A DNA stretch of 64,000 bases from Hormiphora californensis (lineage: Eukaryota > Ctenophora > Tentaculata > Cydippida > Pleurobrachiidae), in assembly GCA_020137815.1 (NCBI GenBank), contig CM035353.1, positions 3,116,471 through 3,180,470 of the forward strand, read 5' to 3'. The stretch's first letter is position 1; each line of letters begins with the position of its first letter. Of this stretch, positions 11,030 through 22,881 are shown piece by piece. The position numbers were made by a program, and so were the translations under genes. The notes below the pieces were generated by a model. The model was not told the DNA's origin, searched no databases, and worked only from the letters and a program-made list of their open reading frames with translations.

Positions 11030-12367
11030 CCGAACCGGGTTTTTTTCCACCGAACCGAACCGAACCGAATTTGAAAAACTTTTTTACCGAACCGAACCGA
11101 ACCGAATTTCGGTAACCGAACCGAACCGAACCTTACAAAGCTTTTTCTGTATAAATGTTTCTCTAAAAAGTCATGGAGAGCACCGATCAAGGTATTGAGA
11201 ATCATTCTCTGAAATTTTGTTAAAAAATGTTTGAAAAAATTTCAAAGTCAATTTTGTGAAAAAATTTTCAAAGTCAATTTTATCGTAAATTTTCTATGTC
11301 AATTTTTGCGTACGAATCGTGTTTCGAATCGGCAATGCTATACGGGAATGGTATTGCTAATTAGCAGGATTAAACGAACCATGAATCGTGTCTCTCTAAA
11401 TTTCCTAATTAGATTTGATGGGGGATCACGTATCAGCATAATCCATCTCGGACCCACTAATTACCAACATCACTCCCGTTTAGCATTGTCGATTAGAAAC
11501 ACGATTCGTATACCATAATTTACTTAAAATATTTTTCACAAAAAAAATTTCACAAAATTTCAGGTAATGATTCTCAATACCTTGATCGATGCTCTCCATG
11601 AATTTTTAGAGAAACATTTAATTTTGTGAAAAAACTTTGTAAAATATTTCAAAGTCAATTTCGGAAAAGAAATTCTATGTCAATTTTGCCGTACGAATCG
11701 TGTTGCGAATCGGTGATGCTATGCGGCAGTGCTCTCGCTAATTAGTAATTAGCAGGATTTATTGAAACATGAATCGTTTCCCCTAAACTTCCTGATTAGA
11801 TTTGATGGGGGATCACGTATCAGCATAATCCATCTCGGACCCACTAATTAGCAACATCACTCCCGCTTAGCAATACCGATTCGAAACACGATTCATACGC
11901 AAAAATTGACATAGAAAATTTTCCATAAAATTGACTTTGAAATATTTTCCAAACTTTTTTACAAAATTTCAGAGAATGATTCTTAACACCTTGATCGGTG
12001 CTCTCCATGAATTTTTTGAAAAAAAAAGTTTCTGAATTTGTTGACCCTCTCATGAGGACACGATTCGACGGGAAGTCAGGTATCAAATCAATCCATATCG
12101 AACCCGCTAACTAGCGAAATCATTTCCACATAGCACCACCGATTCGAAATAGGGTTAATACGGCGAAATTGACATTGAAATCCATACAATTCTCGTGAAA
12201 TAATTGAAAAATTTTGCATGAAAAAGCCCGATTTCTGGGGATTTTTGGACCAAAAAATTCGGTGGTTCGGCCAAAATTTCCTACCGAACCGAACCGAACC
12301 GAACCGCCCAAAAAACACCGAATTTCCGAACCGAACCGAACCGAACCGAATATTCGGTCGCTTCCTG
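11030..12367. mobile_element. 1,338-bp non-autonomous hAT-like transposon
   Basis: Termini CAGGAAACGACCGAA and TTCGGTCGCTTCCTG are inverted repeats. Subterminal arrays of CCGAACCGAACCGAACCGAA occur at both ends (11048-11132 and 12283-12348). The 8-bp duplication CTACCTAG flanks it exactly (11022-11029 and 12368-12375), and the inverted paralogue at 56.5 kb has a single CTACCTAG with no insertion. The interior contains palindromic blocks (CGAATCGTGTTTCGAATCGG, TTGATCGGTGCTCTCCATGA) and no transposase frame. Its termini match those of MITE family A except at one base. Confidence 0.92.
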
Positions 12368-12375
12368 CTACCTAG

Positions 12376-12880
12376 ACCAAGCTTGTACAATTATGTTTCG
12401 GTCCACTCTCACTTTAAGCGTTCTAAGTTCCGTTATTATCATATCCATCTAAACTGCTTAACGAAAGTAAAGAGGTGGGACAGAAAGACAAGGAGAAACA
12501 GAGAAAAGCTAAAGGGGAGAGGGAGAAACAGAGATATAGAGACTAGACAAGGCCCTTCTCAGAAAGGCCACACTTACACAGTGTGCACCAATAAACAAAC
12601 AGACAATGATCACCCGTATAACGGATCCAGGACAGGTGTTCTATAGCTATAGATATACTGAACATTGTAAAGTACCCCCAGCAGCTCCTGCTAACAAAAA
12701 GTGTCATTAGCTGTCTTCTCTCCCTCTCTCTATATATCTCATTCTCTCCCTCTCTATATATCTCCTTCTCTCTGTTTTATTATACAATGACCATGTTCCC
12801 ACAACACAATGTGACAGGCACATCTTGCTAATGGTGCCAGATCTACTACTAATGGCCTTCCATGTCCCAACAGCACTAGA
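12376..12880 (+). repeat. Right part of the inverted duplication with the 56-kb locus
   Basis: Continues the match to the reverse complement of 55993-56510. It ends at CACTAGATC, where the 5' monomers of the non-LTR element start at 12884. Small open frames here recur inverted at 56229-56546 but show no recognisable protein. Confidence 0.9.
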
Positions 12881-12883
12881 TCG

Positions 12884-13126
12884 ACATATACACGTGTTCC
12901 GTTTTTTTGATGTTTTGTTTCACACACCCAGCTTATTTAACTCCCCATGTTTGCCATAATCACTGTCATCTCTCACTCTTGGCTGGAACATTTTTCTATT
13001 CTTTGTCACCAATCACCAAATGATCTGAGAAAAAAAGGTCCCCTCTAAAAGACCCATGTGAGAGGTAACATCTCTCTTCAATAAAGGTCAGAATAACCAC
13101 TTCACTTTACTCTTTATGTTTGAGAT

Positions 13127-13187
<61 letters not shown>

Positions 13188-13280
13188 AATGGGATTGAGA
13201 AGATAAGATAGAGAAAGAGTGTAAAGAAAGTGGAAAAGAGACAGAGAGATGGGAGTCCTCACATTGTGTGTAAAAGAGAT

Positions 13281-13334
<54 letters not shown>

Positions 13335-13837
13335 AGAGAGGGATAGAGAGTGAGAGAGAGAGAGAGAGTGAGAGAGAGAGAGAGAAAACAAGATAGAGTA
13401 AAAGAGAAGAGGAGACAGAGAAATGTGTGTCTTCAGCCCTTCACCCTGACCCGGCCATCATATGTGCGCGCCACACTCGACGCGCAGTCAAACTGCTGAC
13501 AACAGTAAGGAACCCTACAAATTACACCTGCCGTCCTAGCAATATAACTTTGCGGATTAACATGAGGATAAACGTCCTTAGCAACGCTTACGTCACATAT
13601 ACACGTGTTCCGTTTTTTTGATGTTTTGTTTCACACACCCAGCTTATTTAACTCCCCATGTTTGCCATAATCACTGTCATCTCTCACTCTTGGCTGGAAC
13701 ATTTTTCTATTCTTTGTCACCAATCACCAAATGATCTGAGAAAAAAAGGTCCCCTCTAAAAGACCCATGTGAGAGGTAACATCTCTCTTCAATAAAGGTC
13801 AGAATAACCACTTCACTTTACTCTTTATGTTTGAGAT

Positions 13838-13895
<58 letters not shown>

Positions 13896-13989
13896 AAATG
13901 GGATTGAGAAGATAAGATAGAGAAAGAGTGTAAAGAAAGTGGAAAAGAGACAGAGAGATGGGAGTCCTCACATTGTGTGTAAAAGAGAT

Positions 13990-14045
<56 letters not shown>

Positions 14046-14475
14046 AGAGAGGGATAGAGAGTGAGAGAGAGAGAGAGAGAGTGAGAGAGAGAGAGAGAAA
14101 ACAAGATAGAGTAAAAGAGAAGAGGAGACAGAGAAATGTGTGTCTTCAGCCCTTCACCCTGACCCGGCCATCATATGTGCGCGCCACACTCGACGCGCAG
14201 TCAAACTGCTGACAACAGTAAGGAACCCTACAAATTACACCTGCCGTCCTAGCAATATAACTTTGCGGATTAACATGAGGATAAACGTCCTTAGCAACGC
14301 TTACGTCACATATACACGTGTTCCGTTTTTTTGATGTTTTGTTTCACACACCCAGCTTATTTAACTCCCCATGTTTGCCATAATCACTGTCATCTCTCAC
14401 TCTTGGCTGGAACATTTTTCTATTCTTTGTCACCAATCACCAAATGATCTGAGAAAAAAAGGTCCCCTCTAAAAA
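12884..14475 (+). repeat. Tandem ~713-bp 5' monomers of a non-LTR retrotransposon
   Basis: ACATATACACGTGTTCCG starts at 12884, 13595 and 14308. This gives two full, near-identical units of about 712 bp and a third partial unit leading into the retrotransposon leader. Each full unit contains a GA-rich stretch (13127-13400; 13840-14110) and the segment TGTGCGCGCCACA..CGCGCAG...ATAACTTTGCGG. That segment is also found, once, in the 5' leader of the second element at 49.7-49.8 kb. Tandem promoter-bearing 5' monomers are known from mouse L1, and a similar promoter role is inferred here. Confidence 0.85.
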
Positions 14476-14913
14476 AAGACCCACTTAAGGGGCAACTAAA
14501 GTTGATATCTCCTATAGAACAAACCCTTGTGTTCTAGCAAAATCATTCTTAGTATTGATAAATCTGCCATGAGGCATGATACATATTATGATAATACCAA
14601 TAAATCCATTTATATTAAGTAATAACTCATATATCTCTCAGACTATGTAAGCCACTACACCCGCATTCTCTCGAATAAATCTCCATATCTCTAATATCAC
14701 ATCTTCAACATCACATCTCTCTGAAGTACCTGATACATTGTAGAACTACCATCCTACGTCAACTCAACTTCGACACTCATCACTTCATCTGGGTCCTACA
14801 CCATCTCATTCACGTCCTAAGCTTGGTGACACGGCCACCCCTACACTAGGGCCACGCAAAGCACCAAGTCCTAAGTTACATCACCAACGTACTACGGTCA
14901 ATAAATATCAGCG

Positions 14914-17736
14914 ATGCGTGTATTTCAATGGAATCTTAGGAAGATGGTAACACCAGCACATGAAGTGCATGCGTATTTAACCGATAATGAGAACACGATT
15001 GCTCTAATAACGGAACCGCCCATGCGACAGACATCCTTCATGGGTCTGCCAGTATTTCCAACATATGCTGCCGAATCTGGGCAAAGAGCATGTGTGGTTG
15101 TAACCAGATCAACAGCAAGGAGAGTGAGATTCCTACCATCATTCTCCTCGAGGGACGTGGCTTCAGTGATAATAGGTACCACTGTCTACTGTGCAGCCTA
15201 CTGGCCCCATGATGCGACCCAATTGCCACCAGAGATAGAGTCACTAATAGAATGGAGCTCCCTGCAAAGGTTCAGCATAGTTATATGTGGAGATCTAAAT
15301 GCAAAACACCACACGTGGGACAAGGCAACAAACAACCGAGGAAAATCCTTAAGGGAACTAGTTGATCGCCACCGTCTAACAATATTGAATGAGGAGGGAA
15401 TTGTAACGAGAGAACAAAATGGGTCAACGTCAGTGATAGATCTGTCTATTGTGAACCTCTCAATACTCCCAAAAGTTCAGAATTGGGAAAGATTTGAAAT
15501 AAGACACGGGTCTGACCACTATCCGATCTCCTTTGTTATAGACTCCCAACTTCCAGGTAATTATCAACCCACAGCATCAAGAATTAATATGGAAACAGTG
15601 ACTGCTGAACTTACCACCCTAAACCAAACTGCAGACATTTCCCCAGCGACCACACAGGAACAGCTGGACAATAGTTTCAACAACTTATTGCATGACATCG
15701 GAAAAGCAGAGGAAAAGGGTACCACTACACACCCTATCTCGAAGGGGCACCAGAGCTCAAAACCATGGTTCACTAAAGAGCTGAGAGAGCAAAGGAGCAA
15801 GAGCATAGAAGCAGAGAGGAGATACAACAGCAAAAAGAGGTGTCCAGCGCTGAAAAGTATCATGAAGAAGACTAGGAAACACTACCTGAAGACCCTGAAA
15901 AAAACTAAAAGAGGGTCGTTCCGGAGCTACTGTTCAGGTCTCACCGAGAAGAAGTTGGCAAAACTTATAAAAAAGATGGGAAAAGGCAGGGCCACCCCAG
16001 GCATCCCACCAATACAGGTAAATGGGCTGCCAGTGAGATCTAATAAGGAATGTGTGGAGATACTGGCAGACACCCACATAAAGGGGGTAGAGATGGACAA
16101 TGAACATCCAACCCTCCCACCCCTACAGCAACTGTCAGTAGAAGAGTTAATATCAAACTCAAGACTCTCTACCACCATAGTGACAGAAGAAAACATCAAG
16201 CTGGCTATGGGGAAAATTAACAACCCGAATGGGGCGCCTGGTCCGGACGGTATTCGATGGAAAACTCTCACAGCCATCCTCCCAGTAATTGGAGAGAGAT
16301 TGTGCAGAATATACCGGGACTGCATTGTCTTACAATCGATACCGAGCAAAATGTGCGAAACCCGGGGTGTCTTAATACCCAAACCAGATAGACCAAAGGA
16401 GGACGCGGCCAACTACAGAACAATAACTCTGGCCTCGGTGTTCTTCAAGCTGCTGGAAAGACTCATACTCCAGCATCTGAGAAACAGACACCAAATTTAC
16501 ACAAAAGCTACATCCGAACGTAACGGATTTGTCCCCGGCAGGGATGTGAAAACAAGCCTTGTATTCCTTGGATAACAAAGTCGAAGGGGCACTACACAGA
16601 AGAGAGTACGCGGTGGTCTCTTTTAATCGATATAAAAGGGTGCCTGACAGAATACAGCAAGGATGAAGCTGAATCCATCACCTCACAAATCATGGTTGTC
16701 CGGCTCCACTCTCAGGTATCCTGAAGAAATTCTTGGACCACAGAATCATCCCTCATCTCGTGGGGGAAGGGGAGGATAGGGTCATCAGAGGTCAACTGGA
16801 AGGAGGAGCTCAAGGACTGATTTCCATGCCCCTACAGTGGAACACGGTGACAACTCCACTGCTGGAAAAGGTAAATGAGCTTGAGCACCTCCAAGCTTTA
16901 GCGGACGATTTAAGCAGTGCTGTGACTGGCCCGAAATTGAACCTCAATAGAGAGGACACAATGGATTCTTGAACGAGTTGAGGAGTGGTGCAATACCATG
17001 GGATTGGACATATCTACATCAAAGTCGTTTTTCATGGTATGCACCCATAAAACCAAAATACCACCCATTCGAACCCAACTACTCTACAAAAATGTCCAAA
17101 TTCCGGAAGCTAAGGTATACAAATACCTGGGGGTCACAGTGGGACCAAAAACTAAACTGGGCAGAACACTTTAGACGAACGATGAAAGAGGCAACAAAGG
17201 TCGAGCACCTGGCCAATAGGGCTCTGGGGGCAGATTGGGGGGCAAACCCGGAAATACAGAAGTGGGTATATAAAACTATAACCATGGCGAAAATGCTTTA
17301 TGGCTGCAATGTAACGTTAAGTGGATTTGCTACGAAGGGAGTACAAAACAAATTAGAAACAGTTACATACAATGCCTCCAAACGCATTCTAAGATGCTCG
17401 AAAACTGCTCCAAAGCTAATCGCTATAGGGCTATCGGATATAGAACCAATGCATGTTGCAGCGAAGAGGAGAGCAATAGTGGCCCAAGCAAAACTCCCAA
17501 CACCAGCACACATTCCTATGAGGAAAGGCAAAATGTGGAAGGACCACAGGACTCTATTGGCTAACGAGGTGGAAGAAGCGACGAATGGGCAGGAGATGGA
17601 CGATAGCACACCGACCTACCCTACAAAACTGTTTGCAGTTTTGCTCACTGAGGAAACGCCGAATACGGAATTAGACACACTTCACATCTATTCAGATGGC
17701 TCTGACCAGGGTTCCGGCAAAATAGGAGGGGGATAA
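14914..17736 (+). pseudogene. Decayed APE-RT-RNase H non-LTR retrotransposon polyprotein
   Basis: An open frame at 14914-16575 begins MRVFQWNLRK and carries an AP-endonuclease domain (CGDLNAKHHTWD, VIDLSIVN, GSDHYPISF) and the start of the reverse transcriptase (GAPGPDGIRWKTL, NYRTITLASVFFKLLERL, GFVPGRD). A frameshift and small losses follow at about 16560-16735. RT then resumes at 16733-16972 (LEGGAQGLISMPLQWN, ALADDLSSA) and, after another shift, at 16969-17736 up to the first RNase H motif (YSDGSDQGSG). There the sequence runs into a homopolymer-like block. The domain order APE-RT-RNase H places it in the I/R1/LOA-like group. It is roughly half identical to the better-preserved element at 51.2-54.8 kb. 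No separate gag-like ORF1 is seen upstream. Confidence 0.9.
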
Positions 17737-18640
17737 AAAAAAAAATAGTCGGAAATTCTATTTAAATTTGGAAAAAATTTTAAAATTTAAAATTTAAGCT
17801 CAAAAAAACCCCCACCAAAAAAATTTATTAAAACCTTTTCAATTGGGGGTTTTTTCAGGGGGGGCCCCACTAAAACAACTTTTGGGGGGAAAAACAAAAA
17901 AAAAAAAGGGGGAATAAAAGGGGAAAAGGGGGGGGGGGGGGGAAAAAAAAAATTTTTTTGGGGGGGGAAAAGATTTTTTTTTTTTTTTAAAAAAAGGGTA
18001 AAAAAATTTTTTTTTTTTTTTTAAAAAAAAAAAACAAAAAAGAAGAAAGAAAGGGGTTTAGGGAAAAAAGAAAAAAAAGCTTTTTGGTTTTTTAAAAACC
18101 CCTCCGGGTTTTTAAAGGGGTTTTTTTTTAAAACCCGTTGGGGGTAAAAAAACCCCCGGTTATTCACAACCGAAGGCCCCCTTTTTTGGGGAGGGTCAAA
18201 AACACCTTTTTAAATTGGGGCCCCCAAAACTAAAAAATTTAAGGGGAAAACTGAAAAGGGGAAAAGGGGGTTTTACTTTAAATTTAAGGCAAAAGGGGGT
18301 ATTTTTGGGGGGGAAAAAAAGGAAAAAGGGGGGGGGGGTTTTGAAAAAAAATTTTTAGTTTATTAAAAACTTGGGGGTTCTTCCCTGGGGGGGGGTGGGG
18401 GGGTTTTTTTTTGGGGGTTAAAAAAAGGGGGGTTTTTTTGGGGGTTTTGGGGGTGGGCAATTTTTTTTTGGGGGTGGGTGTTGTTTTGGGGAAGGGGGGG
18501 GGAGGAAAAAGGGGGGGGAAAAACAGCTTAACTGAGAGGTTTTTTGGGAAAAAAAGGGGGGGGAGGGGGGGGGAGGGGGGAAGGGGGAACCCGGGGGGGA
18601 AAGGGGGAAAAGGGGGGGTGGGGTCCCTTGTGGGCGGGGG
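17737..18640. other. Homopolymer-dominated block, probable sequence artefact
   Basis: About 900 bp made almost only of runs of A, T and G, with few mixed words. It begins abruptly in the middle of the RNase H coding region of the adjacent retrotransposon. Nothing elsewhere in the window has this texture, and it matches no repeat class I know. Low-quality or collapsed assembly sequence is the simplest explanation. Open frames inside it should be ignored. Confidence 0.65.
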
Positions 18641-18689
18641 GTTTTGGAGCCCGGTTAGCGGGGGCTGGGGGGTCTGGATGGCCGCCTTC

Positions 18690-19766
18690 TAAATTGAGGG
18701 GCCGAGGGCCCGCGAGACAGGTCTCCTGCACTCCAGTTTCTCGTGTCGGGGTGGAGACGTGGGGGAGCTGCTCCTGATTTAATATTCCCGTGATAGGTGC
18801 GGGGTTTTTTTAGTCGTATGAGGCCTCGTGTTCTTTTAAGCGGAAATTTTACAGGCCTTTTAGCTGCCATGTAGCTGGCTTGGGGCAGTCCCGACATGGG
18901 AAACCTGTTATAGTTCTGCGGAGTTGAGGCGGGAGCGGGGGTTTGGTCTTGGAGAGGGAAAAGCGGAGGTTTCGGAGAGGGGGTGTGGTACGTCGATGGG
19001 GTATTTTTCCCTAAAGTCTGTTTGATTGGGCGCAGGGGGGGATGGTACGGAATGAAGCTCTTTTGTTAGAGGGCGATGATAACGAAGCTGATGTGAAAGG
19101 AGGACGGGTCGGTTGACCTGTTTTGACGTCATCCATTACTGATCTGACGATGTGGCTAGGGAATCCCTTGGGCCCGGGAAGGAGTATACCCGGTAGAGTT
19201 CCTCTTGGGATGCTGACTGGAACGAGGTTTGATGCTCTGCGGTGAGTGACCGGGTAACTGGTTCCCCTTTGGTGGCCGAAGGACGAGGAGGATTTTTTGA
19301 CATACAGGGTTTTTGGTGGGTCGCTTCCCCGTGATCGAGGGGGGAGAGGCGGGGGATCAGGACACAAGGGAAAGGAAGGGGCCATCTGGGTTGGGGGTTC
19401 ATGGTGTACTGGGGCCTTTTCTCAGAGAGTTGATGTGACCTGGAAAGGGTTCTGATGTTGGGGGGGTCTCTGGCTGCTCCAATACCATCATCCACAAAAT
19501 GGCGGTATGAATGGATCGGATCTGGTGGCGGTGGTGAGTGCCAGGTTCTCAATGTCTGCAGTTCGAATCTCGGCCAGGGCTACGGTGAGAGGAGATCCCA
19601 TAGCTCCACCAGAGGTTTGGGAGTAGAACTTACCACCAAACTCAAAGTAGGCATTGTCCAGACACAGGTTTAGGAGTGACTGGAGGTTGTCGATGGAGAT
19701 CTCGGAGGAGAGGAGTGAAGGATCGGATCGAAAGGAAGCAATGGCGGCAGCGGCAGCAGCTCGCAT
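18690..19766 (-). pseudogene. Penelope-like element reverse transcriptase remnant
   Basis: The - strand reads LLNLCLDNAYFEFGGKFYSQ TSGGAMGSPL (19766-19488) and then, after a shift of frame near 19500, SYRHFVDDGIGAARDP. This spacing (LCL.N.YF.F.G..Y.Q..G.AMGSP, then the Y.R.VDD catalytic motif) is typical of Penelope-like reverse transcriptases. Downstream (19480-18690) the reading is broken and I recognise no GIY-YIG domain. It is a truncated, frameshifted copy. Confidence 0.7.
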
Positions 19767-19789
19767 ATCGGCGTTGGTATAGAGGGATA

Positions 19790-20224
19790 CGATATACTGA
19801 TTTAGGGATCTAATTTAGGGATCTAGTTTAGGGATCAACGTCGTCTGTGCATCTTCCTGACAGCTTTGTAAAAGAATAAGATCAGGGCGTATACAAGTAC
19901 AAGTGTATTATATGGCTACAAATATAATTCAAGTTCATGCAGATCAGGAACCGACCGAATTAAGTAACCAGCCAACTCGTTATTTAGGTCACGTGACTGG
20001 TTATCAGCCAATCAGGGACCAGTATTTCCTGATTCGGTCGGTTCCTGATGCAGATGTTTATGTAGCAGAAAAAGAAGAAAAACCGGAATTAATATCATGA
20101 TGGCACACCGACTAGGAGAGAAGCCTTCGCACCCATCCTTGCACTCTGTGCATACTTGAGTGTGAAAAACATTACAGTCACAATTAGCGTATACTAGAAA
20201 GTTTCTATCACTTCGTGTGCCTGC
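19790..20224 (+). repeat. Segmental duplication, copy B (partner at 9.65-10.09 kb)
   Basis: Matches 9652-10090. It lacks the MITE present in copy A but contains its own MITE at 19948-20047 within GTTCATGCAGAT. The uninterrupted form of that site is seen in copy A. Confidence 0.9.
19948..20047 (+). mobile_element. hAT-like MITE family A, copy 4
   Basis: Full termini CAGGAACCGACCGAA / TTCGGTCGGTTCCTG with a slightly deleted interior. Flanked by the perfect 8-bp duplication ATGCAGAT. The paralogous copy at 9.9 kb shows the same site with one ATGCAGAT and no insertion, which proves insertion and an 8-bp target duplication. Confidence 0.95.
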
Positions 20225-20293
20225 TGTCTCAGCTCGGAGAGATGGAGAGAGCGTGTAGCTGAGAGTAGAGAGCTGTAGAGGTACGAATCTGCG

Positions 20294-20295
20294 TA

Positions 20296-20394
<99 letters not shown>

Positions 20395-20527
20395 TACTAT
20401 CTTTGTATCTCGCCTCTCTCTCTATCGCCAACAAGGTCGAGAAGAAGCCTACAGGCGCGTGCAAATTAACAAAAAACACACCTTCTGTGGCAGTTTGGTA
20501 ACTGGGCAGACGGGCGGAGAAGTGTTC

Positions 20528-20562
<35 letters not shown>

Positions 20563-20610
20563 GAGAGAGAGAGAGAGAGGGAGAGAAAGGGAGAGAGAGG
20601 GAGAGAGAAA
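20294..20610. repeat. (CT)n then (GA)n microsatellites
   Basis: CT-rich tract 20294-20392 and GA-rich tract 20530-20610, separated by about 130 bp with no recognisable gene. Confidence 0.9.
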
Positions 20611-21080
20611 GATTATGCAAAACAGTTTCAGGAGCCCCGGTATAATTCTGAGACACTTTACCCAAGTACTCCAAGCAGGTAGTTTTCACTTTTGACTCCT
20701 GGAAAGTCCATATGGCCCTTCATTTTACTATACTAAATGCAAATTCCCTTACACGCAAGTCCACGTGCAAATTGAGGGGTTGTTTTGGTTGGTGGGCAAG
20801 GGGATTGGTGGGGACAGTGGGTGGATAGTGGATCATGCCAGTGCGAATTGTTGTGTGGTGTTTTCCTGCTGATTCGGTCGCGTTTGTTGGGTATATTCTA
20901 CGTCATTCCCCGGGGGCCATTATGCATCGTGTAAAAATGGGAATTTCATAACTCAGGTAGATCTGCTTGCGCTGGCAAGGGGTAACTTCGTAACCAATAG
21001 ATCTGCACAATTCTGGGTGTTCCACAGAATATATACCTACTGCAGTTGTACTGTAAAAAAATAAACATCGAAAAAAATAA

Positions 21081-21736
21081 GGGGGACCACATACAGCACC
21101 GGTGCGAACTCCAGTAACGTCGCACCACATACTGTCGGTGGAAACTTCAGTACAGTGAGTGTATGTGGTGCCTCTTACTGAACAATCAATAAAAAACCTT
21201 CAAAACAAGCTAAAAACACGTAATTTTTTGTGAAATATCTTCCTCTCACTAATACCGAAATCTCTCTACCTCCTTTTCTCTCTCTTGTTATGTTTATCTC
21301 CACTTATCTCTCTCTTATCTTTCCCGATTGCAGCACATATTTTCTCGATATGTCGGATAATCTCGCCCTTGTTCTAGGTGTGGCCCTTTCTGTCGTAGTG
21401 AGAGTGCGTGCGCCTCTTATTGGTTGCTGTGGTGTGGGTGTGTGTGTGTATTGTGAGATGCAGGTCTGTCATTGGCTAGTGCGCGCACGTGACCCCCACG
21501 TGACCTTTCAGTTCAGTACGAAGAGCACATACATCACCGTACTGATCTTTTCTGAGCTAAGCTCACGTGAGATTGTGTACTGATAGTCCCACCGATATTT
21601 ATCAGTAAGAGGCACCACATACGGCAGTGCGTACTGGAGTTTGCACCGAAAGTGTTGTATGTGCTAGTGAGAACTGAAGTTAGAGGCACCACATACGGCG
21701 GTGCGAATTTCAGTACAGTGCTGTATGTGGTCCCCC
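21081..21736. mobile_element. 656-bp PIF/Harbinger-like MITE, copy 1
   Basis: Termini GGGGGACCACATACAGCAC and GTGCTGTATGTGGTCCCCC are inverted repeats, flanked by a TAA duplication (AAAATAA|GGGGG...CCCCC|TAAGAT). Units 3 and 4 of the same array have the empty site AAAATAAGATA (25.37 kb; 27.02 kb). A 3-bp TAA/TTA duplication and GGG termini fit PIF/Harbinger. No transposase is encoded. Confidence 0.9.
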
Positions 21737-22176
21737 TAAGATAGAAAAAAGATTTAGGTATCTTGACAACCTTTTAAACTTAAAAAGGAAGATCTAATAA
21801 TTAGAAAGAGTTGCGGGTCGTGACAGTTGTCGGTGAACACCCACGACGAATGGTCAAGGAGAATTCCCACCTGTCAAAATTAGAGTTGAATTGGATTGCG
21901 GAAAGCAACAAATACCCTAGTTGCCAAAAAAATCCATGATGATCGGAAGTGGGTAGTGCCTAACTATTTATATACCTAGCTCGTTTCACTAATACTGCGG
22001 ACTACCTAACTAGGTAGCTCGTTTCACTTCAATACTGCCTAACATATATAGCTCGTTGAAAATTCAATAACAGCTGCAGTTTTCTTTTTCCATGAAAATT
22101 CCATTATAATTGGAGTCTTCTTAGAACACGATTGTCAGATTGATATTCCCTCTGTTCTGCGTGAGGCACACTCTTA

Positions 22177-22433
22177 CACGGGGGATTACGGGGGCTCGAA
22201 TAGATCGCCCGTATAGATCGCCCGTACCAGTCGCCCGTACATTTGCTTTGCGCATTACGTTTCATCGCACTTTCACCACAAATAAGGTACATGTGCGTTA
22301 CGCGCATGTGTTTCGTTGTGGTGAAAGTGTGGTGAAACGTAATGCGCAAAGCAAATGTACGGGCGACTGGTACGGGCGTCTCATCCGGCCCCCGTAATCC
22401 GCTGCCTTAGGCAGCGGATTACGGGGGCCCGGA
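22177..22433. repeat. Nested hairpin element in unit 1
   Basis: A long imperfect palindrome pairs CAGTCGCCCGTACATTTGCT with AGCAAATGTACGGGCGACTG around a GTGCGTTACGCGCAT loop region. It is followed by a second short hairpin (AATCCGCTGCCTTAGGCAGC GGATT). Unit 4 has CACTCTTATGCACCAAAG with nothing between, so this block is an insertion. Confidence 0.8.
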
Positions 22434-22881
22434 TGCACCAAAGTAATTCTGAGACACTTTACCCAAGTACTCCAAGCAGGTAGTTTTCACTTTTGACTCC
22501 TGGAAAGTCCATCTGGCCCTCCATTTTACTATACTAAATGCAAATTCCCTTACACGCAACTCCACGTGCAAATTGAGGGGTTGTTTTGGTTGGTGGGCAA
22601 AGGGATTGGTGGGGACAGTGGGTGGATAGTGGATCTTGCCAGTGCGAATTGTTGTGTGGTATTTTCCTGCTGATTCGGTGATTTGTTGGGTATATTCTAC
22701 GTCATTCCCCGGGGGCCATTATGCATCGTGTAAAAATGGGAATTTCATTATACTCAGGTAGATCTGCTTGCGCTGGCAAGGGGTAACTTCGTAACCAATA
22801 GATCTGCACAATTCTGGGTGTTCCACAGAATATATACCTACTGCAGTTGTACTGTAAAAAAATAAATATCGAAAAAAATAA

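Noticed and set aside
12884-14475. LTRs of an LTR retrotransposon
   Set aside because: The repeats are tandem on the 5' side only, there is no 3' copy, and the adjacent protein is APE-RT-RNase H without protease or integrase, so these are non-LTR 5' monomers.
18411-18777. Gly-rich open frames in the homopolymer block
   Set aside because: The underlying sequence looks like low-quality calls, so translation is meaningless.
21230-21583. 117-codon open frame, repeated at 23758-24111
   Set aside because: It lies inside the Harbinger-like MITE, is duplicated with it, and shows no protein-like features.
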